30,927 bases of DNA, taken from Plantago elongata (Eukaryota > Streptophyta > Magnoliopsida > Lamiales > Plantaginaceae). Each line of letters starts with the position of its first letter. Position 1 is the first letter of the stretch. The notes under the pieces are model-generated. The model did not search any database. It worked only from the letters and a program-made list of their open reading frames with translations, and had not been told where the DNA came from. The translations under genes and the position numbers were made by a program. Positions 1 through 13,690 of this stretch are shown here, in pieces. The stretch spans positions 1 through 30,927 of the forward strand of contig JAYMSP010001554.1 of the NCBI GenBank assembly GCA_036897095.1, given 5' to 3'.

Positions 1-884
1 TTGCGTCCATGAATCTAAGAAATAGTGCGAATTCTTGATCTCTCTCAATATCTCTCTCAACTCAAAACTCCAGGATTAAGTGAGACACAACAGACGCGTC
101 AGTACCCTCCCCTGTCACTATGTGACGGGAGACACAAATTGGCAGTAGCCAATCGACAGTTGCCACTTATCTCACCTTTGTCTTTATATTTTCTTTTATT
201 TTATACAATTTCAAACACGAATAACTCGAAAAATAAAAATATAAAAAAAAATAAAAATCACCAGTTTTGTCTTTTCGAGATCTACAAATTTAAAACACTC
301 TTAAGTATATTTGAAATATTCCATCTCGAACTCATGTTTATCCCTTAATTACTTAAAATTATAAAACGAGTTAGAAAAATGTAATTTTATTGATTTCAAC
401 TTCTAAACACTTTTATAATATATTAAACATATTTTTTTAAATAAATAAATTTAAAAAATTTAGTCGAAGTGCGGCTCTGTGACACATCATCAATGTTGCA
501 AAATCTCATCACATATCCTGTTAGATGTCCAGTGACGCGTCACATAGCCGTCACCAATGCAGGTAGTCTAATTGCTATTAACAATTGTAGGAGCGATGCC
601 AATATGGAACAAGAATGAGTACACCAATCAGTTTAGCAAGCTCAGTTACTAATAAACCATAAGTGAAGTGAAGGACACAAAACGAATATAGTTTAGCAAG
701 CTCAGTTACTAATAAACCATAAGTGAAGTGAAGGACACAAAACGGATGTAGTCACAAATGTGAATACTATGTCTTCCATTCAACACGTTTTTTTAAACAT
801 GGAAACATATTCAAAATGAACCTTTGTAATAAGTTTACTGGAGTTTCTTCACACCTTCTTCAAACTTTCTAATGTTAAATAGTT
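1..884. other. Left flank and RPB5 3' flank: AT-rich, no gene recognised
   Basis: No convincing coding sequence. The only sizeable open frame (25-348, plus) is low-complexity and begins inside a CT-rich stretch, so it is probably chance. Short palindromic motifs occur at both ends of an AT-rich core: TGTCACTATGTGACGG near 114-129, and the perfect palindrome GTGACGCGTCAC at 532-543 followed by a further GTCAC. Both ends contain GACGCGTCA, which could mean a degraded non-autonomous DNA transposon at about 90-555; this is weak. A 60 bp tandem duplication lies at 630-749. The 3' UTR and poly(A) site of the minus-strand RPB5 gene should fall just below 885, but no clear signal decides the position. 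Confidence 0.4.
630..749. repeat. Tandem duplication, two 60 bp copies
   Basis: The stretch 630-689 is repeated at 690-749, beginning AGTTTAGCAAGCTCAG in both. The copies differ at only two positions near their right end (GAATAT against GGATGT), so the duplication looks recent. It lies about 135 bp beyond the RPB5 stop codon, in the likely 3' flank of that gene. No function is evident. Confidence 0.9.
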
Positions 885-4609
<3,725 letters not shown>

Positions 4610-4640
4610 CTTTACCCTGCTCAATTGTTGGGTTTGTTTG

Positions 4641-4649
4641 TTAAGGCAT
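4641..4649 (-). promoter_or_regulatory. Minimal two-codon upstream ORF in the RPB5 leader
   Basis: On the minus strand the predicted leader contains ATG CCT TAA, a Met-Pro-stop upstream ORF ending 31 bases before the RPB5 start. It would be transcribed if the TATA box at 4752-4760 sets the start site about 30 bp downstream. An effect on translation is possible but unproven. Confidence 0.4.
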
Positions 4650-4751
4650 AGACTAAACAGCAAAACTATAACCTAATGGAAGTGAACTGTGGGAAATCGA
4701 ACCCGAAATCGGCTAGTTGTAAAGAAATGCGGCGGATTTCGGACCAAGCTC

Positions 4752-4787
4752 CTATATATAATGGTTTGGGTTGGGCTGTTGAGCCCA
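4752..4787 (-). promoter_or_regulatory. RPB5 core promoter: TATA box plus two site II (TGGGCT) elements
   Basis: Read on the minus strand, a TATATATAG box (4752-4760) lies about 145 bp upstream of the RPB5 ATG. Immediately upstream are AGCCCA/TGGGCT motifs in opposite orientations at 4772-4777 and 4782-4787. TGGGCY site II elements are a known mark of growth-related plant genes such as ribosomal proteins and are bound by TCP factors. The pairing fits a housekeeping polymerase subunit. Transcription would be expected to start near 4720. Confidence 0.65.
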
Positions 4788-4799
4788 TTGGACAACAAT

Positions 4800-7630
4800 A
4801 ATATCGGACCTTCTAATGGCGAATCTTTTATTTATAACTAACTTCGAACAAAGTTCCACAACGAGCATAAAAGATGTTTCATACGAACGAATTACTCATG
4901 AAAAAAAAATAAAAATGCCTCAGGCTTCATTTGGTTCGGGAGGTTTTGGGCTTCGTCTTGAGTTTAAAAACACAAAATCAAATTTCGTTTTTGAATCTTA
5001 GAATTGGGGCTCAATTTCGATTTGGTTCAATTTTTTGATGTGGGCTTGAGCTAACTTTGGGCTAAGACCTCCATTTTTGTGTGACATTTGATTTGCTGGA
5101 TTTGGCTCTGAATCATTACTTACAATTTCCACTACTACAATTGTCCATTTTTTCCCACCGATTGTACATTGAGAATAAACAAATTGATGAATTTTTGTAC
5201 TAAAGAAAGACAAGAAAGGTGAAATTGAGTGAAATTTGCCAATGAACTAAGTTTAACTAACTTGTGGAAAGGAATTGACTAGTAATGTTAATTTTTTTGT
5301 AATGGATAATGCAGCACTCAAAAGTAATATTAAATATGAATTATTTAAATTTCTGCCGTTTAAGGTGTGGTAAATTACGAAGAAAATTTATAATTGCACA
5401 TACGAAAGGAAAAATTAACACAAACGGAACACAAGTTAATATACATACCAAAAAATCAATATCAATGTAAATTAAAACATCAAGTTATAATTCAAAAAAC
5501 CAAGTACGAATTAATAATGTACCAATTAATATCTATTGTTTGAGTCATAAATTATTACTAAGATATATTTTCAGAATATAGAAATGACGGTTTAATGACG
5601 ATATAATAATATTGTAAAATGAATTAGTTTGTATAATGTGTGAAATAACAACCCTTCACTAGATAGCTTCATTAATTTCAACTATTTGAAACTATTTTAA
5701 TAGAATTAAATTTTAAACACATCACAAGGCAATTTGTTGGTGTGGGCCACAAAACATGTGCACATGGGGTGATTTGACATGGTGGACTAGGTTTAGGACT
5801 TAAGGCCACAAGATGATTGGGTCTTGTCAAAGCTGAATTTCGTTGCCACGTAGATAAATCAACCAATCACGTTCTTGTTCGGCTCCAAAATCCGGTTTGC
5901 TAGTCTCCTTAAAATTCATTATAAAATGTGTAACAAATAGGACATTTTAGGTCAAATTCGCCCCTAAAGTCGAATATTGACCAACCAAACGAAGCATCAA
6001 AACACTACCCATTGAATAACTTTCATCAATACCATATACCAATAAACTTCCAATCCCACACTCAAAATTCATATCCATAAACCCTGAGGTAGAGTATTTC
6101 CAATATCATTAATAGCACATAAATTTTATCGTCCTTTTTGTCCACCTTATTAATTCACTGCACAACCACGAAAACAAGAGCCAACAACTACAAGAACGAC
6201 TAACCTATACTAGCCAAGCCTTTCAACATTATATCTTCAACAAGACAAATGACAAGTAATTTAAGACTGATCATGAGTGTCCAAACAACTACAATTACAT
6301 TATGCTAATGATACCTCTCCACCCAATATTCACGAGCCCTCAAATAACAAATAATTCAACAACTAGTCGTATATGAGGTTCCTAAGAATATTAATTCACT
6401 CCTGCTTCACCAAGTTTCTTAACAATTCTTTTGAAGTTATCTATATATTTATAAAAAATTTATGAGTTTTAATATTTATATTGTAAGAAAAATTATATGA
6501 GCTCACGAAATTTCACGCGAATCTTCCCAATCCATGATATTCCGGCTTTATTTTAAATGAGATTGAGGCTTGAATAATTATTCCTTATTCATTTCTAAAT
6601 TCCGAATATCCCGTCCGACCTCCCTCTCAGCCGCTCTACCGCCTAAACTTGATTAGACTGTTGGAGAGAAAATGTACGACCCGCTATGTTTGTATCCTTT
6701 CCTAATAATTTTACAGATAAGATTCCTCTTATCACTTAAGCAATCCGTATGTTAATTACCCGACAAGAAAGAGAAGAAGAAACTATTAATTAAGCCTCAT
6801 GAGTAAACAAATCTCTCCAACATCTACGAGGAAGCTCCACTCCTATATTGATTGAGCAGGTCAAGGAGACAGAGTATCACATGAAACCTTATAATATAAG
6901 TCTTAAGATCATAATTAAATTTTATTAATAGTCATTTTAAAGATAGAAGATGAAGGGACGAAGTTAGAATTTTTTTATCCCGTACTTAACTATAATTAAT
7001 TTAAATAAAATAAATAATTACTTTAAACTTAAAATTAATAAATATAAACATTGTTATACTTATAGAGAACATCGATATATATTTCTATGTATTATGAAAA
7101 TTTACATCTCGAAACCACAAATTAAACGTTTTAAATAATTCTTAAAAGAAAATCTATTTATAATTAACAAAAGGTCTTTAAATATTATCATTTCCTTTAA
7201 ATTTAATGAATACAGACATTTAAATACTCTTGTATGATTGTGCGATTTTTAATTAGTAAAATAGACCGTGTTAATCATTAAAAATTGTAATTAAACATAT
7301 ATACAGACGAAAATAGTAAATAATTTAATAAAAACATACACTGGAAATTATTATTATATTTTTATGATATGATTTTATTAAATTATTTTTATATTATAAT
7401 TTAAAAGTAATTTATAATTAAAAACGACAATTGATCGTTTAAACTTAAAATAATAAGAATTCTTCCAAACGGATGGAATCCGATTCTAAATTAACTAACC
7501 GCGTTTGATGAAGGGCAAGGAACATATCTTATGAGCAAATCAAATTTGGCTGTACCTAAAGCCGACCATACTTAACTGTCTGTACATTAGTTGGCATTCA
7601 TATCTCAATTTCCCTCCTCTTTCCTTACCA
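4800..7630. other. Intergenic region, AT-rich, possible old DNA transposon
   Basis: No gene recognised between the RPB5 promoter and the EF-hand gene. The stretch 6900-7480 is extremely AT-rich and stop-dense. Near-matching inverted motifs, GGCTTCATTTGGTTCGG at 4923-4939 and the complement of GCTTCGTTTGGTTGG at 5981-5995, lie about 1.07 kb apart and could be the terminal repeats of a non-autonomous element. Short open frames inside (4816-5001 plus; 4998-5213 and 5678-5866 minus) match nothing I know. Confidence 0.4.
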
Positions 7631-7640
7631 AAATATCTCC

Positions 7641-7650
7641 TATATTAAAC
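7641..7650 (+). promoter_or_regulatory. TATA box of the EF-hand gene
   Basis: TATATTAAAC starts 69 bp before the ATG at 7710, which would give a leader of about 35-40 bases, CA-rich and without an upstream ATG. Spacing and composition are typical of a short plant leader. Confidence 0.6.
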
Positions 7651-7709
7651 ACGTCCACTCCACATCTCGTTCTTCACACACACAAAAACAATCATTCAAG
7701 AAATCAACA

Positions 7710-8060
7710 ATGGATGCCAAAAATATGATGAGTGATGAGTTTGAAGACATGTTGCCAGTGATGGCGGAGAAGCTAGGTGGGGAAGGATTGATAGGAGAAA
7801 TGTGCAAAGGGTTTAGGCTGCTTATGGACCCAAACAAAGGGTTGATTACATTCGAAAGCTTGAAAGCGAATTCGGGCATATTGGGGTTGGATGATCTGAG
7901 TGATGAGGAGTTAACGAGCATGGTGAGCGAAGGAGATATCGATGGAGACGGAGCGCTTGATGAAATGGAGTTTTGTGTGCTTATGTTCAGATTAAGTCCC
8001 CAGTTGATGGACCAGGCGGAGGGCTTGCTGGACTATGCTCTGTACAAGGATGCTTCTTGA
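7710..8060 (+). CDS. Small EF-hand calcium-binding protein, KIC/PBP1/KRP1-like
   Basis: A single-exon gene for a 116 aa acidic protein. It has one canonical EF-hand loop at residues 76-87 (DIDGDGALDEME), with Asp at loop positions 1, 3, 5 and 9, Gly at 6 and Glu at 12. An earlier segment, residues 40-51 (DPNKGLITFESL), looks like a degenerate EF-hand that lacks the final acidic residue. A single working hand, small size and the tail RLSPQLMDQAEGLLDYAL are features of the plant family containing KIC, a Ca2+ sensor that regulates the kinesin-like protein KCBP, and PBP1, a PINOID-binding protein. Family proteins are usually about 120-135 aa, so this one is slightly short at the N-terminus. The ATG at 7710 is the first after the TATA box and begins MDAKNMMSDEFEDML. 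Which paralogue it represents cannot be settled here. Such genes are often stimulus-induced, but nothing in the promoter proves it. Confidence 0.92.
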   Translation: MDAKNMMSDEFEDMLPVMAEKLGGEGLIGEMCKGFRLLMDPNKGLITFESLKANSGILGLDDLSDEELTSMVSEGDIDGDGALDEMEFCVLMFRLSPQLMDQAEGLLDYALYKDAS

Positions 8061-8407
8061 TTTGCAGACAAATTTACTCATTGTCATATTGATAAATTGT
8101 ACTTTTCTTCATATCTTTCTTGATACATGGCAAATCCCAACAAATATAGGAAATGTAGTAATAATAAACTATTATAGTTAGTTCATTCAATTTGGATCCT
8201 GGGATGTTATTGTTGTTATATTTAGGCAAATTATTTCATCTGAAATACTAAATACTTCTCAGACCAGCAAGTATACAGATATCTTTTAATGTTAGACCGT
8301 CTACTATGTGTGGTTGTGGGGAGCAAGCAATCGACCCACGACTGCTTGAGGATTGGGGCTGGCCCAACATGGAATTTTCTTTTATACAAACTGCAATATT
8401 TTTTCGG
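8061..8407. other. 3' flank of the EF-hand gene
   Basis: Contains the probable 3' UTR of the EF-hand gene, with AATAATAAA-like poly(A) signal sequence near 8159-8167. I see no gene in the remainder; the minus-strand open frame at 8231-8434 has no recognisable features. Confidence 0.5.
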
Positions 8408-8411
8408 GATA

Positions 8412-8940
8412 TATAAATAGACAACAATCTTCACTTATTTACTTACACCTCAAATTCACACTTTTTTCTCTCTTTTAAATTTAAAACAATCTCGAACTCT
8501 CAATTTCAAACATCATCATGGATCCCAATCAAGATCTCTCTTTTAAATTTAAAACAATCTCGTACTCTCAATTTCAAACATCACCATTGGATCGATCCCA
8601 ATCAAGATCGACTTGCATCAGTGTTGCAAGCTAATGATCCCTTGCAATACCAGCAATTCATGCAACCCTTAGCAGGAAGTAGTCAATCGTCACCAACCCA
8701 AACAACAACCCGAAAGCCTACTACAATCCATTCTCCTTCGTTGAGCGCATACCGCCTAACGGCTATGAGGCTTCGCAAATTGTCCCCGTGACTTGGCCAC
8801 CACCAGAACCGAAGGGAAAGGCGAAGCCACCAAAAGGCAAAGGGAAGAAGACAACTGCCAAGAAAAAAGTGGCTGAAGAAGTAGGAGAAGGCGAAGGAGA
8901 AGAAGATAAAGAGCCCGACAACGGTGGGAAATTTAGCTAG
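8412..8940 (+). pseudogene. Decayed transposon-type ORF with TATA box, possibly Pong/Harbinger ORF1-like
   Basis: A TATA box (TATAAATAG, 8412-8420) precedes a CT- and A-rich leader and an ATG at 8519 beginning MDPNQD. The leader and start are tandemly duplicated (8468-8535 and 8536-8608), and the second copy has lost its ATG. Downstream, one frame reads DPNQDRLASVLQANDPLQYQ, then coding sense moves by one base into a frame containing NPFSFVERIPPNGYEASQIV and a Lys/Glu-rich stretch (KGKAKPPKGKGKK), ending at TAG about 8938-8940. MDPN starts, Gln/Pro/Asn-rich heads and Lys/Glu-rich linkers occur in Myb-like ORF1 proteins of Pong-type elements, but no Myb repeat is visible, so the family is a guess. 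The frameshift and lost ATG make it a pseudogene. Confidence 0.35.
8468..8608 (+). repeat. Tandem duplication of leader and start region (68 and 73 bp)
   Basis: Copy 1 at 8468-8535 and copy 2 at 8536-8608 both run from CTCTCTTTTAAATTTAAAAC to CCCAATCAAGAT. Differences are few: A/T at one site, ATCATCATGG against ATCACCATTGG, and an inserted ATCG. The duplication places a second leader inside the start of the pseudogene. Confidence 0.9.
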
Positions 8941-9059
8941 TATACTGAACGTCTGTACTGAAGCACCAAAATCATCGGTGTTCTGTGATCTATTGGATCC
9001 CCCACTTGCACGTGTGGTTTAGTAGACCTTGAAGTTGAACACTCACCTGAGAATGATAT

Positions 9060-9500
9060 GTATGAGCCAGGATGAGTTCATCAAGGAACTTTAAATAATC
9101 TATGAGGATGTATTGAAGGCTTGGAAGAAATCAGTTGTGAATGAGAAAGCCTTGTTCAATGAAACAAAATATCTCAAGAAACTGAACAAGTCTTTGCAAG
9201 ATACAATCCTGGATTTACAGGTAAGTATAACCAGAAACGAAGCTGAGTTAGAAAAGGTAACTACTAGTAATAAAATTCATGAACTTACTTTGACAAAAAA
9301 TGAACAGAGGAACTGCTAAACTTGATGAAATGTTAGGTCTAGGTAATGAAGGAAATACAGGATTAGATTTTTAAGAACTTATTCAGGATATAACTTCTTA
9401 TACCAAGGATGAACCTAGTAATTACCCAACTCGTGTGTTTGTGAAAGAAGGATTGTTTGCCCAAGTAAGAAAAATGTTTTTGTGTGACAATTTTATTTAA
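9060..9500 (+). pseudogene. Ty1/copia gag-like coiled-coil remnant
   Basis: A frame interrupted by stops and shifts encodes DEFIKEL, stop, YEDVLKAWKKSVVNEKALF, then a Lys/Glu/Leu-rich coiled coil (LKKLNKSLQDTILDLQ) and, after a frame change near 9300, KLDEMLGLGNEGNTGLDF, a stop, and TRVFVKEG. A coiled coil followed by a KLDExLxxGK...GLGF-like motif and a FVKEG-like motif is the arrangement I associate with gag regions of many plant copia elements. No protease, integrase or reverse transcriptase follows, so this is an isolated fragment. Stops at about 9093, 9318 and 9373 rule out one open product. Confidence 0.55.
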
Positions 9501-9960
9501 AACCTCGTTGATGCACTCAAAATTAATATTGGATATAATAATCATAATTTATTTGTCAAACATCAAGAGTATACATATATAATAGTACATAAAAAGTCAG
9601 AAAATCCTCTTATCTCGAAGACAACTCGAATTAAACTTGACCTAACTAGAACCACTAAGGCACTACTCAGTGTTCAACAAACGAAGATACTATTTGTTCA
9701 CTGGGCAATTGATATTGAATAAAAAAATCGTTACATTACAAATTGATCAGAGAGAGAGAGAGCTGAAACAAACTTGTATCCTGTAAAATCAAGATTTAAG
9801 AATGGGTTGCAAGGTTAGATTTGAACTCATCGGTGAAAGTGATAATGTTACGGGATGGTAAAAATACCGTAACCTAAAATTAGAAAGACAAAACAACAAG
9901 ATTTTGAAATTTCTTATAACAGTGGGCTAGGACCTCAAATGTGAAATTGAGTTTAAAAAT
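9501..9960. other. Non-coding stretch with a small hairpin
   Basis: No gene seen. A perfect 7 bp stem, GTTACGG at 9847-9853 and CCGTAAC at 9867-9873, encloses a 13-base loop. A short (GA)n tract lies at about 9750-9762. Confidence 0.35.
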
Positions 9961-10315
9961 ATTATTAAGCTCGGTCCACTATTAAAGTATAAAATAATAA
10001 ATATTAAAATAAATAAAATAAAAAACTATTATTAGGTCTGATCTACTATAAATATTAAATATAAAATAATGAAATATTACAACTATAAACAGAGTTCTCT
10101 CATTATTCTTCATATAATATCTTTACTAAGCTAATTGTATTAATATAAAATAATAAAATATTACTAGACCTGGTATACTATAAATATTAAAGTATAAAAT
10201 AATAAAGTAAATGTCCGAATAAAATAAAAAGTACGAGTTCTTACAACTATAAATAGAGTTGTCTCCTTCTTCATACAAATATCTTCACTAAGCTAATCAT
10301 ATTAATTAAGTTATT
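9961..10315 (+). repeat. Tandemly repeated promoter region upstream of the beta-expansin
   Basis: Related units start near 9961 (partial), 10029 and 10161. The last two share an ACTATAAATATTAAA block, a TATA-like block and CTTTACTAAGCTAAT/CTTCACTAAGCTAAT. The TATA-like sequence is TATAAACAG at 10084-10092 in the upstream unit and TATAAATAG at 10249-10257 in the proximal unit. The offset grows from 132 to 165 bp because the proximal unit has about 33 extra bases. The gene thus has a second, mutated copy of its core promoter upstream. Confidence 0.75.
10249..10257 (+). promoter_or_regulatory. TATA box of the beta-expansin gene
   Basis: TATAAATAG lies 104 bp before the ATG at 10353, predicting transcription from about 10280-10290 and a leader of roughly 65-70 bases. 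It is the better TATA consensus of the two duplicated copies. Confidence 0.65.
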
Positions 10316-10352
10316 ATTACTGATTGAATATTTTTTCTAAAATCTTTTATCC

Positions 10353-11862
10353 ATGGCTCATTTTATTTACTTTGCTTTATTTACTCTTCTTTCAAGTGTT
10401 TGTTATGGACTCCGTTCCAAGGCCTTTAATGCCAGTGATGCACTCTCTAATGGACGAGTGAGTTGGTACGGAAACCCAACAGGCTTTGGGAGTGATGGTA
10501 AGATATACTAAAAAAGAAAATATATATATGAGACCTTGGAATTGAAGTTTCAAATATTTTTATTGAGAAATACAAATTGATTCTATGTTTTTGTTCAAGT
10601 GGTGTGGAAACAATATGTAGCATTTAGAAATAAGTTGATTTTGTAAAGAATAATAAAGTCTCAAGTATTTTATAATGTACACGTATTTCATGAGGCAAGT
10701 GGCAAGCTGAGACATCCCGTAACCATGAGGTCACGGGTTTGATTTCCGAAATTGGTGATTATATTCTCTGAATAGAAATTGGTGGTGATTTGCATCTAGA
10801 ATCGATTGACAAAATCGTCTTGTTCAACAATTGTAATTGTAATGCTATATTTCATGTTCAATAATAATTTTAAAAAAATACAATTAATATTCAATTTACT
10901 CTCCATCTTGGTGTATCTATTAATTTTCAATCACATTACATTAAGGTATATATTTTTATTTTATTCCCAGTGCTACTTAAGAATTTTGTTTAAATTTCAT
11001 TTTCTCCAATGTATAACAATCAGGGGGTGCATGTGGCTACAAGAAAGCCGTTGGAGTGAAACCATTCAGTTCATATGTGGCAGCTGCTCCTCCATCAGTT
11101 TTTAAATCGTGCAAGAGTTGTGGGGTTTGTTATCAGGTAATTGCAAATATTAGAAAATTAAGTTTCATAGTGAATTAGGTATATTCTTTTTATATCATTA
11201 CTTCAATTTATTTTTCGATAATATGTATATATGTAAAAATAAAGGTGAAATGTACCCGTAAATGATATGTATATATGTAAAAATAAAGGTGAAATGTACC
11301 GGTAAATTCTGCTCGGGGAAATCAGTTAAATTTGTCGTAACAGATTTGTGTCCTGAGTGTGACTCGCGAGGTCTTGCATTTGATTTAAGTGGTACTACTT
11401 TTGGTGCCATGGCTTCTCCTGGTCAAGCCGCAAAACTCAGGAACATTGGACTCCAACCAGTACAATATAAGAGGTATATTGTTTGGTCTCTTTAATCTTT
11501 TTTTTCATGCAAAAAAGTATATTAAAGAAAATCAAATAATGGTTTTCAGAGTGGACTGCAAATTTGGAGTACCAGTGTCTTTCCGCGTGGACCCTGGGTC
11601 AACACCATTCTATTTTGCTACATCAGTCATGTATGAAAATGGAAATGGCTTATCTAGTGTGGAGTTGAAAGATGCAAGTGGTGTATGGCGGCCAATGCAA
11701 ATTTCATTTGGTGCTGTGTTTAAGTTGAACGCTCCGGGAGGATTAAAGCCACCATTTTCCATTAGACTTACTTCTCGTAATCGGAAACAAATTGTGTCAA
11801 ACAATGTCATACCCGCCAACTTCAAGCCCGACCAAACTTACATATCAAATGTTAACTTTTAA
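10353..11862 (+). CDS. EXPB: Beta-expansin (cell-wall loosening protein), four exons
   Basis: Expansins are secreted proteins that loosen plant cell walls without hydrolysing them. Exons 10353-10497, 11024-11136, 11289-11473 and 11550-11862 join in frame through GT-AG introns to give 251 aa, a normal length. A signal peptide is predicted at residues 1-19 (MAHFIYFALFTLLSSVCYG). Domain 1 (DPBB/GH45-like) begins VSWYGNPTGFGSDGGACGYK, continues through KSCGVCYQVKCTGKF and VVTDLCPECDSRGLAFDLSG, and ends FGAMASPGQAAKLRNIGL. Domain 2 (pollen-allergen type, CBM63) spans about residues 150-251, with VSFRVDPGSTPFYFATSVMY, WRPMQISFGAVFKLN, PFSIRLTS and VIPANFKPDQTYISNVNF. The beta class is chosen from the cysteine pattern and the YFA/PFSIRLT segments. 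Oddity: the usual HFD motif reads AFD here; the Asp is kept but the His is lost. Intron 2 carries a duplicated acceptor. Alternative: a divergent expansin-like class, less likely. Confidence 0.93.
10690..10870 (+). mobile_element. tRNA-derived SINE in expansin intron 1
   Basis: The element has a box A-like TGGCAAGCTGAG (10700-10711) and a box B-like GGGTTTGATTTCC (10735-10747), about 35 bases apart as in Pol III internal promoters of tRNA-derived SINEs. It is followed by a non-tRNA body whose 3' part (from about 10774) recurs in the RPB5 intron at 2121-2216. It ends in an A/T-rich tail near 10870. Box B departs from the GGTTCGANTCC consensus, so it is probably inactive. It lies in sense orientation to the expansin. 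Confidence 0.65.
11221..11307 (+). repeat. 44 bp tandem duplication covering the intron 2 / exon 3 junction of the expansin
   Basis: Unit 11221-11264 is repeated at 11265-11307 with a single C/G difference. Each unit carries the acceptor context AAATAAAG followed by GTGAAATGTACC. Only the second acceptor (AG at 11287-11288) keeps the reading frame. The first (AG at 11243-11244) would read Val-Lys-Cys-Thr-Arg-Lys and then TGA. Confidence 0.9.
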
Positions 11863-13690
11863 GGGATAAAACAAATTAAAACGCTATAGGTTATAATGGT
11901 TCAGCTGAGTTGTGAAAGTAGTTGGTTGAGCTTATCGTTAGTATAGGCTTCTAGTTGTTACAACAACAACTGCTACCACCACTACTACTACTGATGTTGT
12001 TGTATGGACAATTTTGTTGTCTTGAATGAAATGACATATTTATGAATTACGTTTTAGGGTATTGTTTTTAATTTTGAGTGGTGAGTAATGTTATCGATGA
12101 GTCAATATTTTAACCACTCATTTAGTACTTTTTATCGTGTTTGGTTATGTCCTTTAGATTTGTTAGAGTCTTTTTAGTTCATTATCACGTGTGGGTATTT
12201 TTAGGTATTTTTTAGTGTAAAAGGCAGAAGATGAAGGACTAGAGTGAAATACACTTGGAAAAACTTCTAGAAGCACACTAAGGCTAAGTAGTGGGCCATT
12301 ACTCCAAAATGTGGTGACATGGAGGTCGTAAAATGAAGAGAAAATAGGAAGTGGCGAAAATTAAGAAACTATCGGAAACAGACCTCACCACGGCGAGCAA
12401 GGAGTAAAGGTAGCTTACCCCGATTCCAAAGCCATATAATTTCCAGTGAAGCCGGACCATGGCGAGCTTCAAGATCAAAAGGCACCTCATCGCGACGTGC
12501 CCTGAAGGGGACGATTTTTTTACAATTGTACTCCACTAATTCGAATTCCTAATTCCTTAGTCTTATAAATAGACCTCTTGTACCAGTATTTTAAACATAT
12601 CTACATTACTTAAAGTATTATCTCTTTATTCGTAACATTGATTGTTTTTTATGTATCATTGAGCAAGAGAGGTACTATCGAATACTTGACATTGCTTCCG
12701 AGATAGTAATAAGTTGGACCTCAATCCTAGAATTCAAATGCATCCCTTATTTAATGAGAATTTCAAGTATCATTCAACATAAATTTTTACTCATTTTCCT
12801 TTAGAACACAACACTTATACTCTTAACTTCTCATTCTCAATCAAACTAATTCTTAGATCAAACTAAAAAAAAAAAAAAAAAACCCCCAAAGAAATGTCTT
12901 CTTCAACCTCTTGATCGGAACCCCTAATTGTCATATATGGATCGAAGCACAAGAGAAGATTGCACGTACCTACCAAGACTTGCAATTTTACAATGGGAAA
13001 ATGACCAAGGCATGTGTCATCTTCTTGAAGTTAGATTTGTGGTGCTTCAATCATAAGATCTATCAAGCCATCAGTATTGTGCAGAATATGTATGTCCATC
13101 AAGGTGGAACTACAACAAGGATGATATTGGAGAGGAGTTGGATGAACTCTGGAGGAGGCACTTCACCTAATAAGCTCTCTCAATTGGAATGACACTAATT
13201 GTGTAATTGACTTCTCCAACAGTAAGAATTGTTTTAAAATTATAGGTTTTGCATAATACGTACTTAAAATAATAATATTGATTGGTACTATGTTATTGGA
13301 GAACAACTTTGATTTGAACTCCAACAATTATTGCTCAAGATATGTACATGTCAGCTACAAGAGTACATCAATTATTATATAATTTACTCATGATTAATTG
13401 TTTTAGAAACAATAGAACTGTATTATTACTTTAAAGTAGTTACTATATTTAAGGGCCAAGCCCAACTAGAATTAAGAAACGTAATGAACTAGACATGCTA
13501 CTAATCAATAAAAGTCGAGATTAACTCCGCCACCTTGCCAGATTTGCACCTAAGTCGGACTGCATGTATAACTCAACAGAGGACTTCCTGTTGATTCCAC
13601 AGTTTCTGCTGAAATATTGACTCATTACGAGTCACCCAAATGTGATAAATTGTTTCTGCAATAACTGGAAAAAAAAAATACATGTTCGGT
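11863..13690. other. Intergenic region, no confident gene
   Basis: Holds the expansin 3' flank, including a CAA/ACT-rich microsatellite-like patch at about 11958-12000. A TATAAATAG-like box at 12563-12572 and a run of 18 A followed by five C (12865-12887) give the stretch 12150-12900 the look of an old retroelement end, but no paired repeat is visible. The open frame at 12911-13192 starts only at TTG, and the nearest ATG (12894) meets a stop after six codons. It has no recognisable domain, so I do not call it a gene. Confidence 0.4.

Noticed and set aside
25..348. 107 aa open frame on the plus strand
   Set aside because: Low-complexity, Asn/Lys- and Ser/Leu-rich sequence with no domain, in an AT-rich flank; probably chance.
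10700..10747. A tRNA gene suggested by box A and B motifs
   Set aside because: No cloverleaf or anticodon arm can be folded; the motifs fit a SINE head instead.
12911..13192. 93 aa frame downstream of an A-run
   Set aside because: Begins at TTG; the nearby ATG meets a stop after six codons and no domain is visible.
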